Positions 51,677-60,786 of a stretch of 64,000 bases of DNA are shown piece by piece. The position numbers were made by a program, and so were the translations under genes. A model generated the notes under the pieces. That model was given only the letters and a program-made list of their open reading frames with translations. It ran no database searches and was not told the origin of the DNA. This stretch comes from Dokdonella_A sp049583635. Its GTDB lineage: Bacteria > Pseudomonadota > Gammaproteobacteria > Xanthomonadales > Rhodanobacteraceae. The stretch spans positions 1-64,000 of the forward strand of contig JBAUWF010000068.1 of assembly GCA_049583635.1 (NCBI GenBank). Direction: 5' to 3'. Position 1 is the first letter of the stretch. Each line of letters starts with the position of its first letter.

Positions 51677-53773
51677 TCAATCCAAAGTTGCGGGATCGTG
51701 TCCATCGCGATGCCGTGTCGCCATCCGCCACAGAAGGACGGAAAAATCGCGTGCATAGGCCTTGATGTCGAACAGGCCATGATCGTGCTTGCGCTCGGCG
51801 AGTTGCGATCGCAGCCGGGTGCGCGCATCGACGTTGTGCCCGAGCCGCGTGGCCATGTCGACGAACGCAGCGTCGTCTTTCGCATTGAGCGCGTCCATGC
51901 CCAGATGATGATTTAGGCTGGCCGCGACGCGGCTCGCAAACGTATCGCCGGGTACGGTCAACAACGGACAGCCGGCCCACAGCGCATCCGACGCGGTGGT
52001 GTGGGCATTGTATGGGGCGGTGTCGAGAAACAGGTCGGCATGGCGGTAGCGTGCGAGATATTCGGTGTGCGGCAGTTTCGGCATGAATACCAGTCGCGCG
52101 GTTTCGATGTTCCGCGCGTTTGCGAACTCAAGCAGGCGTCGATCGGCGCCCGCGGGTCCCGCGAGTAGCCACAACACCGCATCGGGCACGGCGCGCAGGA
52201 TTGCGAGCATGCGCTCGAAACCGGCGCGATTGAGCTTGTAGCTGTTGTTGAAGCAGACGAAAACCGGACCCGAATCAGGCAGCCCGCAATCCGCGCGTGG
52301 GGGAGGCAGGCCGACTTCGCGACCCGGATCGGACGGCTGGTAGCAGCGCGGCAGCCACCCAACACGCTCGGAGAAGTCGCAGCGTGCGGCATCCGGCAGC
52401 ACGATGCGATCGGCGATGATGTAATCAATCCAGGGAGCACCCGATGTACCGGGGTACGCGAGCCAGTTCACTTGAATCGGTGCCGGCCGCAATGCAAACA
52501 TCTCGGCCATGCCGCCATCCGCCCATACACGCAGATCGATGAGGATCTCGATTTGCGCAGCGTGCACGGCAGCGGCGACTGTAGTCGGGGATTGGTCGGC
52601 TACGTCGTGCCAGCGGCACGCGCGATGCAACCGACGGCTGATCGTGCGCCCGTCATCTGCTGTGGTCGCAAACAGGTGTGTCTCGATCGAGCCGCCGCGC
52701 AACGCTTCGAACAGGGCGACCGTCAGAAGGCCGGTCGGATGTTCGCCGAAACCGTTCGATACGAAGCCGACACGCAGCGGTGCGTCGGGAGACAGGCAGG
52801 GATGGGCGGCGAGAGCGAGCCGCGCGCGTTCCGCCGCCATGGCGGCATCGATGCGCATGGCCATGCTCGAGGCGGCCAGCAACTGTTCGGCGGGCGTCGA
52901 CGGTTCGGCGAGAAAGGCGAACGGAGCGATATCGGGAGATCCGGCGCGAGCGCGCGCACGAAGGCGTGCCGAGACACCATCCAGATTGTGCCAGTCGCAC
53001 AGGCGCCGTTTGACGAACGCCAGCTGGCCGAGCGCCGCGTCGAAGCCGGGGGAAAGTTCGAGCGCGCGCTGATACGCGTCAACCGCTTCGTCCAGGTGAT
53101 CCTGCTCTTCGGCCATCAGGCCGATCTGGTACGCAAATCGCGCGTCGCCCGCGTCCGCGCGTGCCGCGTTGCCATAGGCGGCCTGCGCGTCGGCGTAACG
53201 TCGCTGTGCGGCCAGCACGTGGCCGAGCAGCAGCCATCCTTCCGAATACGTCGGCGCCAGCGAGGTGGCGTGTCGCGCAATGCGTTCGGCTTCGGCTGCG
53301 TTCGTTCGCGCGAGTTCGACTGCGGCGAGATTGAGCCAGCCGGCCACGTAGCCGGGCGCTGCGGTGGTACTCGCCGCGTAGGCTTCGCGTGCGCCATCGA
53401 GATTGCCGGCACTCCGGCGTGCTCCGCCGAGCCCGTTGAGCGCAGCCGGATGACCGGGTGCGGCGCGCAATGCCTTGTCGTACGCGGAAAGCGCCGCGGC
53501 GGTGTCGCCGCATGCGAGCGCCGCGCTGCCGAGATTGCAGAGCACTTCGACCGAGTTGGGTGCGGCGCGATGCAGCGACTCGAACAGCGCGCGCGCTTCG
53601 CCTGGAGCGTCGCTGCGCAGCAACGCGATGCCGTAAAGACGTGCCGCCTCCACGTGCCGCGGATGATGCTTGTGCAGACGACGTGCACGCTCGAGTGCCT
53701 GCGCGGTATCCCCTGCGGCGATCATTTTGGCGATGCGGTCGAGTTCCGCCGCGACCGCATCGGGTGTCGCCAC
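51677..53773 (-). CDS. TPR + SPINDLY-type O-GlcNAc transferase-like glycosyltransferase
   Basis: 698 residues, GTG start only 2 bases after the prfA stop. Residues 1-260 are about seven TPR units (VEVLCNLGSAALACGDTAAALSAYDKALRAAPGH and similar). From about 345 is the GT41 catalytic region: DAPLRVGFVSNGFGEHPTGLL, EILIDLRVWADGG, IQVNWLAYPGTSGAPWIDYIIADRIVLP, FVCFNNSYKLN, and PYNAHTTASDALWAGCPLLTVPG, which binds the UDP-sugar. It should transfer GlcNAc or another sugar to Ser/Thr of proteins in the cytoplasm. Such genes are sporadic in Gammaproteobacteria. Its position right behind prfA suggests the same operon. Confidence 0.9.
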   Translation of the reverse strand: MATPDAVAAELDRIAKMIAAGDTAQALERARRLHKHHPRHVEAARLYGIALLRSDAPGEARALFESLHRAAPNSVEVLCNLGSAALACGDTAAALSAYDKALRAAPGHPAALNGLGGARRSAGNLDGAREAYAASTTAAPGYVAGWLNLAAVELARTNAAEAERIARHATSLAPTYSEGWLLLGHVLAAQRRYADAQAAYGNAARADAGDARFAYQIGLMAEEQDHLDEAVDAYQRALELSPGFDAALGQLAFVKRRLCDWHNLDGVSARLRARARAGSPDIAPFAFLAEPSTPAEQLLAASSMAMRIDAAMAAERARLALAAHPCLSPDAPLRVGFVSNGFGEHPTGLLTVALFEALRGGSIETHLFATTADDGRTISRRLHRACRWHDVADQSPTTVAAAVHAAQIEILIDLRVWADGGMAEMFALRPAPIQVNWLAYPGTSGAPWIDYIIADRIVLPDAARCDFSERVGWLPRCYQPSDPGREVGLPPPRADCGLPDSGPVFVCFNNSYKLNRAGFERMLAILRAVPDAVLWLLAGPAGADRRLLEFANARNIETARLVFMPKLPHTEYLARYRHADLFLDTAPYNAHTTASDALWAGCPLLTVPGDTFASRVAASLNHHLGMDALNAKDDAAFVDMATRLGHNVDARTRLRSQLAERKHDHGLFDIKAYARDFSVLLWRMATRHRDGHDPATLD

Positions 53774-53775
53774 GA

Positions 53776-54858
53776 TCAGCCGTCCTCCGCCAACGCGTGC
53801 AACTGGTCGGCCTGATCCTCGCGGGTCAGGGCATCGATCAATTCATCGAGATCGCCATTCATCATTTCCGGCAGACGATACCAGGTCAGATTGACGCGAT
53901 GATCGGTAATGCGGCCTTGTGGAAAGTTATAGGTGCGGATGCGCTGACTGCGGTCGCCGGAGCCGACCTGCAGACGCCGCGATTCGGCGCGCGCGGCTGT
54001 CTGCTTTGCGCGTTGCTCGTCGAGCAGGCGCGCCTTGAGCAGCGAAAGCGCGCGCGCGCGGTTCTTGTGCTGGCTGCGTTCGTCCTGGCATTCGACCACG
54101 ATGCCGCTCGGGCGATGGGTGATGCGGATGGCCGAATCGGTCTTGTTCACGTGCTGGCCGCCAGCGCCGGAGGCACGGAATGTGTCGATTTTCAGATCAC
54201 CGTCGGCGATCGGTATCTCGTCGATCTGATCGAGCTCCGGAAGAATCGCCACGGTCGCAGCCGAGGTATGAATACGGCCCTGCGATTCGGTTTGTGGCAC
54301 GCGCTGCACGCGGTGAGTTCCGGATTCGAACTTGAGCCGGGAAAACGCGCCAGCGCCTTCGATCCGGGCGACGACTTCCTTGTAGCCGCCGTGTTCGCCC
54401 TCGTGAGCAGAAAGCATTTCGACCTGCCACCCGCGGCGTTCCGCATAGTGAAGGTACATGCGCAGAAGATCGCCGGCGAACAGTGCCGCTTCGTCGCCAC
54501 CGGTACCGGCGCGCAGCTCCAGGAACAGATTGGCCTCGTCACGCGGGTCGACCGGGATCAGCAACAGATTGAGCTCGCGATCGAGCCGCTCACGTTCGGC
54601 CTCGAGCAGGCCGATCTCCTCATTGGCGAGACCCTTCATCTCGGGGTCGCGCAGCATCGCGTCGGTGGCGGCCAGCGCGCGCATGGTGCGATCGTATTCA
54701 CCGAGCACGCGGGTTAGTGGCGCGAGACGGGCGTGCTCGCGCGAAACCTCACGCAGACGCCCTGTGTCGGCCAGCACTTCGGCGCTGGCGAGCAGGTATT
54801 CGAGTTCCTGCTGGCGTTCGGCAAGCTGCTCGAGCTTGCGCCGGATCGACGGATTCAT
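53776..54858 (-). CDS. prfA: Peptide chain release factor 1
   Basis: 360 residues, typical RF1 length. The stop-codon-recognition region VQRVPQTESQGRIHTSA has PQT at the place of the PxT motif, and the peptidyl-hydrolysis loop GAGGQHVNKTDSAIRITH is intact; the Gln is the one methylated by PrmC. Its ATG overlaps the hemA stop by 4 bases. It recognises UAA and UAG. The usual partner prmC does not follow; an OGT-like gene does. Confidence 0.97.
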   Translation of the reverse strand: MNPSIRRKLEQLAERQQELEYLLASAEVLADTGRLREVSREHARLAPLTRVLGEYDRTMRALAATDAMLRDPEMKGLANEEIGLLEAERERLDRELNLLLIPVDPRDEANLFLELRAGTGGDEAALFAGDLLRMYLHYAERRGWQVEMLSAHEGEHGGYKEVVARIEGAGAFSRLKFESGTHRVQRVPQTESQGRIHTSAATVAILPELDQIDEIPIADGDLKIDTFRASGAGGQHVNKTDSAIRITHRPSGIVVECQDERSQHKNRARALSLLKARLLDEQRAKQTAARAESRRLQVGSGDRSQRIRTYNFPQGRITDHRVNLTWYRLPEMMNGDLDELIDALTREDQADQLHALAEDG

Positions 54859-56135
54859 GCGTCCGGTTCGGTGGGGTTGCTGCCGGCGCCGGCATCAAAA
54901 AGACGCTCGGCCGCTCGCAGCAATTCGGCATCGCCGCGCAGCGCGGCGGCACGCAGATTGGCGCTCGGCGCGTGCAACAGACGATTGGTCAGGCTGTGGG
55001 CAAGATAGCCGAGCGCCTCCTCGGGCGACTTGCCACGCGCTATCAGGTTGCGTGCCTTGGCGAGCAGCTCGTCGCGCGTGGCTTCGGCGTTCCCGCGCAG
55101 GGTGCTGACCGGATTCCTGAGGTCGAGCGCGCGCCACCAACCCATGAACGTCTCGACTGACAGTTCGATCATGGCCTCCGCTTCGCGGGCGGCTTGCTGT
55201 CGGGAAACGAGGTTGTCGTCGATGACGCGCTGCAGGTCGTCGATCGTGTAAAGGAATATGTCTTCGAGTTCGGCCGTGGCCGGTTCGACATCGCGTGGTA
55301 CGCCCAGGTCGACCAGAAACATCGGTCGGCGCAAGCGCGCGGCAATCGCGTCGGCCACCAGATTGCGGGTCAATACCGGCGTGCGACTTGCTGTCGAGGC
55401 AATCACGATGTCGGCTTCGGCCAAGTGTCGGGGCAGATCGGCCAATGCGATCGCGTAACCGCCGAGGCGTCCGGCCAGCGCCTGGGCATTCTCGAGCGTG
55501 CGATTGGCCACGATGAGCTGGCGCACCTTGGCCTCGGTCAGATGACGCGCAGCCAATTCGATGGTTTCGCCGGCGCCGATCAGCAACACGCAGGCCTTGC
55601 CGAGATCGGCAAACACCCGCGCGGCGAGACGCACTGCGGTGAACGCTACCGACACCGGATTGGCGCCGATTCGGGTGTCCGAACGTACGCGCTTGGCGAC
55701 GGCGAAGGTGTTCTGGAACAACCGGTCGAGCGGTGCGCGCAGGGTTTGCGCGTCGCGCGCCAGCAGGTACGCACTCTTGACCTGCCCCAGAATCTGCGGT
55801 TCGCCGAGCACCATCGATTCGAGACCGGTGGCAACCCGGAACAAATGGCGCACCGCGTCCGCATCTGCATGGCGATACAGAAACTCGTCGAGGCCGGCTC
55901 CGGATATTTCCTGATGACGATGCAGCCAGTCCGCCGGCGTCGATTCAGCTCCGGCGTCGATCGTGCAGTAGAGCTCGGTACGATTGCAGGTGGACAGGAT
56001 CAGCGCTTCGCGAATGCCTGGTTGTGCGGCCAGCTCGGCCAGGGCGCGAGCGGTCGTTTCGGGCGCAAAGCTCAGCCGTTCGCGCAGCGCAAGCGGAGCG
56101 GAAAGATGGTTGAGTCCGATGGTGATCAGGGCCAT
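54855..56135 (-). CDS. hemA: Glutamyl-tRNA reductase
   Basis: 426 residues from ATG 56135 (MALITIGLNHLSAPLALRERLSF), which fits the family better than the TTG at 56147. LSTCNRTELY holds the catalytic Cys, LFRVATGLESMVLGEPQILGQVK the substrate site, and LLIGAGETIELAARHL the NADPH loop. The enzyme makes glutamate-1-semialdehyde from Glu-tRNA, the first step of heme synthesis, so it also serves the many hemes encoded in this window. Heme-sensitive degradation of the N-terminus is known in enterics. hemA-prfA are coupled. Confidence 0.97.
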   Translation of the reverse strand: MALITIGLNHLSAPLALRERLSFAPETTARALAELAAQPGIREALILSTCNRTELYCTIDAGAESTPADWLHRHQEISGAGLDEFLYRHADADAVRHLFRVATGLESMVLGEPQILGQVKSAYLLARDAQTLRAPLDRLFQNTFAVAKRVRSDTRIGANPVSVAFTAVRLAARVFADLGKACVLLIGAGETIELAARHLTEAKVRQLIVANRTLENAQALAGRLGGYAIALADLPRHLAEADIVIASTASRTPVLTRNLVADAIAARLRRPMFLVDLGVPRDVEPATAELEDIFLYTIDDLQRVIDDNLVSRQQAAREAEAMIELSVETFMGWWRALDLRNPVSTLRGNAEATRDELLAKARNLIARGKSPEEALGYLAHSLTNRLLHAPSANLRAAALRGDAELLRAAERLFDAGAGSNPTEPDA

Positions 56136-56238
56136 GCGGGGCGGCAATCGGCTAAGCTAGGACACTGTGCATGAGCAATCGATGCGCCATCACGCGAGCG
56201 TCGTTCGTGCGCGGTGCAGCGTGTCACACAGCAGCGAA

Positions 56239-56260
56239 TTGTGCGGGCGCCGGTGCACAA
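56239..56260. promoter_or_regulatory. Inverted repeat in the hemA / TPR-lipoprotein divergent region
   Basis: TTGTGC-N10-GCACAA lies between the two divergent starts. It has the shape of an operator for a dimeric repressor; no protein is assigned. Confidence 0.3.
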
Positions 56261-56283
56261 GATCAAGCAACACAAGGCCTTGC

Positions 56284-58023
56284 ATGACTTACCGACACTC
56301 TGATTCACGATACATCGATGTGCGGTGGATGGTTGCGCGTCCAGCCGTTTGCTTGCTGCTCGCACTGCTCGGTGCCTGCGCTGCCACCGGACCGGTTCCG
56401 AGAGGACAGGCGGAATTGTTTCATGCCGCCGTGAAACCGCCACCGCCCAAGGACGACGTGCTGCTGCACCTGCTTGCCGCGCAATTCGCCTTGCAGCGTA
56501 ATGATCTGGAATCCGGCGCACGCGGTTTTGCCAAGGCCGCCCGGTTATCCACGGATCCACAGGTCGCCGAAGAGGCGACGCATCTCGCACTCGCGGTGAA
56601 GGACTGGTCTCTGGCCCGGTCGGCGCTCGATCGCTGGCAAACACTGGCGCCTCGCGCGGACGGGCTGCAGCAGGCACGCGCATGGATTGCGCTGGGCAGC
56701 GGGGACGCCGACGCGGCGTTCGCCGATCTGGCAGCGATGGTCAGACGTCGGGACCAGTCCGGTTGGCGACAGATCGCCCAGTTGATGCTTGCGGCCGACG
56801 ACAAACCGGTGGCTACTGCCATGCTTGACCGCCTGGCGACGCCCGAACAGCTTGGAGACAAAGAAGCGACTTGGGTCGCGGTCAGCCAGCTCGCGTTCAA
56901 GCTCGGCGACAAGATGCTGGCCTCGCGCCTTTCCACCGCCGCCATCAGTCGTTTCCATTCGGCTGACGCGTATGCCTGGGCTGCGCACCTGGCCTTGGAC
57001 GAGGGCGACAAGGCGAAGGCACGCACGCTCTACGCCGATGCGTTGCGGTTCGCCCCGGACAATCGACAACTGCGTGCGGGCTATGCGGCGCTGTTGGCAG
57101 ACCTTGGCGACAATGCCGGCGCAGCACGGGTGCTGATGGTCGGGCCGCAGGACGATGCGACGTACGCCGCGCGGGCGGCCTATTCGGCACGCGCCGAAGA
57201 CAAGTCCGCGCTCAAGATTCTCTATCGCGAACTTGAACTCGGTACATCTCCGCGCTCCGACCTGCGCCTTTATCTGCTCGGCCAGGTCGCCGAGCTGATC
57301 GACCGTCATGCAGAAGCCCTGGGCTGGTACCGCAAGGTTTCGAAGGACAGCGACAACTGGTTCGACGCGCAGACCCGCATCTGTGTCGTACTCGATCGGC
57401 AGGGCAAGACAGCCCGCGCCCTTGACGCCCTGCATCGATTGCGTGCCGAAGTGGGCGATGACAACGAGCAGCGCAGCGATACCTGGCTGGTGGAAGGCGA
57501 TTTGCTGGTTCATCACCAGCGCCGCCCTCAGGCGCTGGCAGCGTACACCGAGGGGTTGCACGCGTTGCCGGACGACCTGCGCCTGCTATATGCGCGCGCG
57601 ATGCTCGAGGTGGACCTGGACGATCTTGCGGGCGCCGAGCGCGATCTGCGTCGCGTGATCGAGCTGAAACCGGCAGATGCCGAAGCGCTCAACGCGCTGG
57701 GTTACACGCTGGCCGACCGTACCGGGCGCAACCAAGAGGCGTTGGCCCTGATCCAGAAAGCCATCAAGCTCAAGCCCGACGAGCCGGCGATCATCGACAG
57801 CCTGGGCTGGGTCGAGTATCGGCTCGGCAATATTGCTTCTGCGCTCAAGAACTTGCGCCGCGCATTTGCCTTGCAGCCGGATGCCGAGATCGCCGCTCAT
57901 CTGGGTGAAGTGCTGTGGGTCGACGGCCAGCACGCCGAAGCACGGCAGATCTGGGAGCAGGGGCGCAAGAAAGATGCCGACAACAAGGCCTTGCTCGAGA
58001 CCGTGCGGCGCTTGACTCGATGA
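56284..58023 (+). CDS. TPR-repeat outer-membrane lipoprotein
   Basis: About 579 residues from ATG 56284; ATG 56329 (MVARPAVCLLLALLGAC) would begin right at the signal. A lipobox LLGAC gives a lipid-modified Cys. The protein is then a long row of TPR units (ADAYAWAAHLALDEGDKAKARTLYADALRFAPDN; AEALNALGYTLADRTGRNQEALALIQKAIKLKPDE). This gene precedes lolB-ispE in Xanthomonads and is probably a periplasm-facing scaffold for envelope assembly. It overlaps lolB by 4 bases (ATGA). Confidence 0.85.
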   Translation: MTYRHSDSRYIDVRWMVARPAVCLLLALLGACAATGPVPRGQAELFHAAVKPPPPKDDVLLHLLAAQFALQRNDLESGARGFAKAARLSTDPQVAEEATHLALAVKDWSLARSALDRWQTLAPRADGLQQARAWIALGSGDADAAFADLAAMVRRRDQSGWRQIAQLMLAADDKPVATAMLDRLATPEQLGDKEATWVAVSQLAFKLGDKMLASRLSTAAISRFHSADAYAWAAHLALDEGDKAKARTLYADALRFAPDNRQLRAGYAALLADLGDNAGAARVLMVGPQDDATYAARAAYSARAEDKSALKILYRELELGTSPRSDLRLYLLGQVAELIDRHAEALGWYRKVSKDSDNWFDAQTRICVVLDRQGKTARALDALHRLRAEVGDDNEQRSDTWLVEGDLLVHHQRRPQALAAYTEGLHALPDDLRLLYARAMLEVDLDDLAGAERDLRRVIELKPADAEALNALGYTLADRTGRNQEALALIQKAIKLKPDEPAIIDSLGWVEYRLGNIASALKNLRRAFALQPDAEIAAHLGEVLWVDGQHAEARQIWEQGRKKDADNKALLETVRRLTR

Positions 58024-58643
58024 GCGCATCGGTGTTCCGTCTTGGTCTGCGCGTATTTTGCTGGGGCGCTCCGGTCGTCGTGTTTGCAGGCCTGGTTGGT
58101 TGCACGACGCCACTGGTGAAACCGGACCTTGCGCATCTGGCCGTTCAGCGCGCGCGCGAACACGCGCTGGCGGCGCAGACCCGTTGGCGACTCGAAGGGC
58201 GCCTGGCGGTATCGGATGGCCGCAACGGTGGCAGCGGCACGTTCGAATGGCGTCAGGACGGCGCGCGTTTTCGCGTCGAGGTGCATGCGCCGATCACCGG
58301 CAGGACTTGGACGTTGGCCGGAGACGAGAGCCATGCGGTGCTGAGCGGGGTGCGTGCCGAGCCGGTCGAAGGTGCCGACGCTGCGGACCTGCTCGAACGT
58401 GAACTGGGCTGGCACGTGCCGGTCGAGGAACTCAGTACCTGGGTGCGCGGGATGCGGGCAGCCGGACCGGCCGAGATCGAGTTTCGTGCCGACGGCCGGC
58501 CGGCCGAAATCAATCAGGACGGCTGGAAGGTTCGTTATCGCGATTACGATAGCGGACGCAATCCGGCGTTGCCGACGAAAATCTTTGCGGACCATGGCGC
58601 CTGGCGCGTGCGCGTCTCGGTACAGCGCTGGTCGCCACGATGA
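58020..58643 (+). CDS. lolB: Outer-membrane lipoprotein LolB
   Basis: 207 residues with lipobox VGC (GLVGCTT, Cys about 28). WRLEGRLAVSDGRNGGSGTFEWRQDGARFRVEV and the closing GWKVRYRDYDSGRNPALPTKI are LolB motifs; the protein receives lipoproteins from LolA and inserts them in the outer membrane. It may serve the anchored proteins of this window. Start in the TPR-gene stop, end overlapping ispE by 4 bases. Confidence 0.93.
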   Translation: MSASVFRLGLRVFCWGAPVVVFAGLVGCTTPLVKPDLAHLAVQRAREHALAAQTRWRLEGRLAVSDGRNGGSGTFEWRQDGARFRVEVHAPITGRTWTLAGDESHAVLSGVRAEPVEGADAADLLERELGWHVPVEELSTWVRGMRAAGPAEIEFRADGRPAEINQDGWKVRYRDYDSGRNPALPTKIFADHGAWRVRVSVQRWSPR

Positions 58644-59533
58644 ACGAACCCGGCTGGAGCATATGGCCCGCGCCGGCCAAACTGAATCTGTTTCTGCACA
58701 TCGTCGGTCGACGCAGCGACGGATACCATATGGTGCAGACCTGTTTCCAGTTGCTCGACTGGGGCGACCGGGTGCATCTTCGTGAGCGCCCAGATGGAAC
58801 ACTACGGCATCACACGGTGCCCGACGGTCTCGTCGTGGGCGACGAACTCGGGATGCGTGCCGCCGCGGCATTGCGCGAGGCCAGTGGATGTCGCCGCGGC
58901 GCCGATATCGCGATTGACAAACGCATTCCGATCGGAGGCGGGCTTGGTGGTGGCAGCTCCGATGCGGCCACGGTGCTGGTTGCGCTGAACGCGATATGGG
59001 GTACCGGCCTCGATGAAAATGCGCTCAGCCGGATTGCGCTTGACCTTGGTGCCGACGTTCCCGTGTTCGTGCGCGGGCGCACCGCCTGGGCGCAGGGCAT
59101 TGGCGAGGAGCTTACGCCACTCGAACTGCCGGAACGTTGGTTTCTGGTCGTGGACCCTGGTGTGTCGGTGCCGACTGCACAATTGTTCAAGGCCGCCGAA
59201 TTGACACGCAACGCTGAGCCCCTGACAATTCGCCGCTTCATTTCCGGCACCGCGACGGTAAACGCATTCGAGCCGCTGGTGCGCGCGCGCTTTCCGCGAG
59301 TTGCCAACGCACTCGATTGGCTGAGCCGGCATGGCGATGCACGACTGAGCGGTTCGGGCGCTTCGGTATTCCTGCCAGTGGCTTCGCGCGCGGCCGGTGA
59401 GGCTTTGGCGGCGCAATGTCCTGCGCAGCTGCGTTGTCATTTGGTGCGCGGTGTTGCGCGTTCGCCGTTGTTGGATCGGCGCGACGCATGGCCGGCGGAG
59501 ATGATTTCGGTTGGGGCGTCGCCAAGTTGGTAA
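58640..59533 (+). CDS. ispE: 4-diphosphocytidyl-2-C-methyl-D-erythritol kinase IspE
   Basis: 297 residues. WPAPAKLNLFLHIVGRRSDGYH (substrate site) and PIGGGLGGGSSDAATVL (GHMP ATP loop) identify the fourth enzyme of the MEP isoprenoid pathway. A long C-terminus (RDAWPAEMISVGASPSW) is coded by bases that also form the 5' end of the tRNA-Gln gene: 22 bases are shared. Confidence 0.96.
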   Translation: MNEPGWSIWPAPAKLNLFLHIVGRRSDGYHMVQTCFQLLDWGDRVHLRERPDGTLRHHTVPDGLVVGDELGMRAAAALREASGCRRGADIAIDKRIPIGGGLGGGSSDAATVLVALNAIWGTGLDENALSRIALDLGADVPVFVRGRTAWAQGIGEELTPLELPERWFLVVDPGVSVPTAQLFKAAELTRNAEPLTIRRFISGTATVNAFEPLVRARFPRVANALDWLSRHGDARLSGSGASVFLPVASRAAGEALAAQCPAQLRCHLVRGVARSPLLDRRDAWPAEMISVGASPSW

Positions 59534-59584
59534 GGCACGGGGTTTTGATCCCCGCATTCGCAGGTTCGAGTCCTGCCGCCCCAG
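59512..59584 (+). tRNA. tRNA-Gln (anticodon TTG)
   Basis: All stems pair: acceptor TGGGGCG/CGCCCCA, D arm GCC...GGC, anticodon stem CGGGG/CCCCG with loop TTTTGAT (TTG at 59545-59547), T stem GCAGG/CCTGC with TTCGAGT. The gene lacks an encoded CCA. Its first 22 bases lie within ispE, so it must be processed from the ispE transcript or have its own promoter in ispE. Confidence 0.97.
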
Positions 59585-59634
59585 TTACTCCATGTTGCCG
59601 GCAGCGTTCGGACCGGTGTGGCAGTCGCACATGT

Positions 59635-59663
59635 TTGTACAGCGGGAGATGCGACAATATGGA
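59635..59663 (+). promoter_or_regulatory. Promoter candidate for prs
   Basis: TTGTAC (59635-59640), 17 bases, TATGGA (59658-59663), some 70 bases before the prs GTG. Modest match. Confidence 0.35.
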
Positions 59664-59732
59664 ACGCGTGGCACAGCCAAGGCGCCGCGTCGGTCTGGCG
59701 GACCGATCGGATGAATTTCGGCGGGGTGAGGA

Positions 59733-60701
59733 GTGAACACCAAGGTGGACACGGCGGGCATCCTGATATTTACCGGCAATTCCAATCGCAAGCTTGCCAG
59801 CGCGATTTGCGAGGGACTCAACGTCCCCGTCGGCAAGGCCCTGGTCGGTCGCTTCAGCGATGGCGAAGTGCAGGTCGAGATCGAGGAGAATGTGCGCCAG
59901 CAGGAAGTGTTCGTGCTGCAGTCCACCTGCGCACCGACTGCCGACAACTTTATGGAACTGCTGGTGCTGGTGGATGCACTCAAGCGAGCCTCTGCTGCGA
60001 GCGTGACCGCAGTCCTGCCGTATTTCGGCTATGCGCGGCAGGATCGGCGGCCGCGTTCGGCGCGGGTCCCGATCACGGCCAAGGTCGCGGCACGGATGAT
60101 CGGCGCGGTAGGGACCGATCGGGTGCTGACGGTCGACCTGCATGCGGATCAGATTCAGGGTTTTTTCGACGTACCGCTGGACAACGTGTACGCCTCGCCG
60201 GTGTTGCTTGCGGACATCTGGCGTTATTACGCGTCTGACGAGTTGATCGTCGTCTCGCCGGACGTAGGTGGTGTGGTTCGCGCGCGCGCGATTGCCAAAC
60301 GTCTGGATGATGCGGATCTCGCGATCATTGACAAGCGGCGGCCGCGAGCCAACGAGTCGATCGTCATGAACATCATCGGTGATGTCCAGGACAAGGTTTG
60401 CGTGATGGTCGATGACATCGTGGATACGGCGGGGACCTTGTGTTCGGCAGCGGCGGCGCTGAAACAGAATGGAGCGCGCAAGGTCGTCTCCTACTGCACT
60501 CATGCCGTGCTTTCAGGATCGGCGATACCGAATCTTGATGCTTCGCAAGTCGACGAATTGGTGGTAACCGACACGATCCCGTTGAGCGCCAGTGCGCAGG
60601 GTTGCGAGAAGATCCGTCAGCTATCGGTGGCCGAACTGCTGGGCGAAACCATACGCCGCATCGCGTTTGGCGAATCGGTAAGCTCGTTGTACGTGGATTG
60701 A
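59733..60701 (+). CDS. prs: Ribose-phosphate pyrophosphokinase (PRPP synthase)
   Basis: 322 residues from GTG 59733 (GAGG just upstream). GILIFTGNSNRKLASAIC, the PRPP loop VCVMVDDIVDTAGTL, FGYARQDRRPRSARVPI (metal/ATP) and ADQIQGFFDVPLDN (catalytic region) are all conserved. The enzyme makes PRPP from ribose-5-phosphate and ATP for nucleotide, His and Trp synthesis. It is 148 bp after the tRNA and 85 bp before rplY. Confidence 0.97.
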   Translation: MNTKVDTAGILIFTGNSNRKLASAICEGLNVPVGKALVGRFSDGEVQVEIEENVRQQEVFVLQSTCAPTADNFMELLVLVDALKRASAASVTAVLPYFGYARQDRRPRSARVPITAKVAARMIGAVGTDRVLTVDLHADQIQGFFDVPLDNVYASPVLLADIWRYYASDELIVVSPDVGGVVRARAIAKRLDDADLAIIDKRRPRANESIVMNIIGDVQDKVCVMVDDIVDTAGTLCSAAAALKQNGARKVVSYCTHAVLSGSAIPNLDASQVDELVVTDTIPLSASAQGCEKIRQLSVAELLGETIRRIAFGESVSSLYVD

Positions 60702-60719
60702 GTTGACGTGACGCATTCT

Positions 60720-60765
60720 GACTCTCCTGGTCGCGGGGGAGTCCACCAGCTGCCGCGAGGCAGTC
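60720..60765 (+). other. Tandem hairpins in the prs-rplY spacer
   Basis: GACTCTCC/GGGGAGTC (60720-60743, 8 bp with one G-U, 8-base loop) and CTGCC-GCGA-GGCAG just after. No T-run follows, so they look more like a leader or processing structure for rplY than a terminator. Confidence 0.4.
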
Positions 60766-60786
60766 ACTATCATTGAGGCAACAACA

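Noticed and set aside
53776..54858. PQT instead of PAT/PVT in RF1 as a changed stop specificity
   Set aside because: The middle residue varies among RF1 proteins; Pro and Thr are kept.
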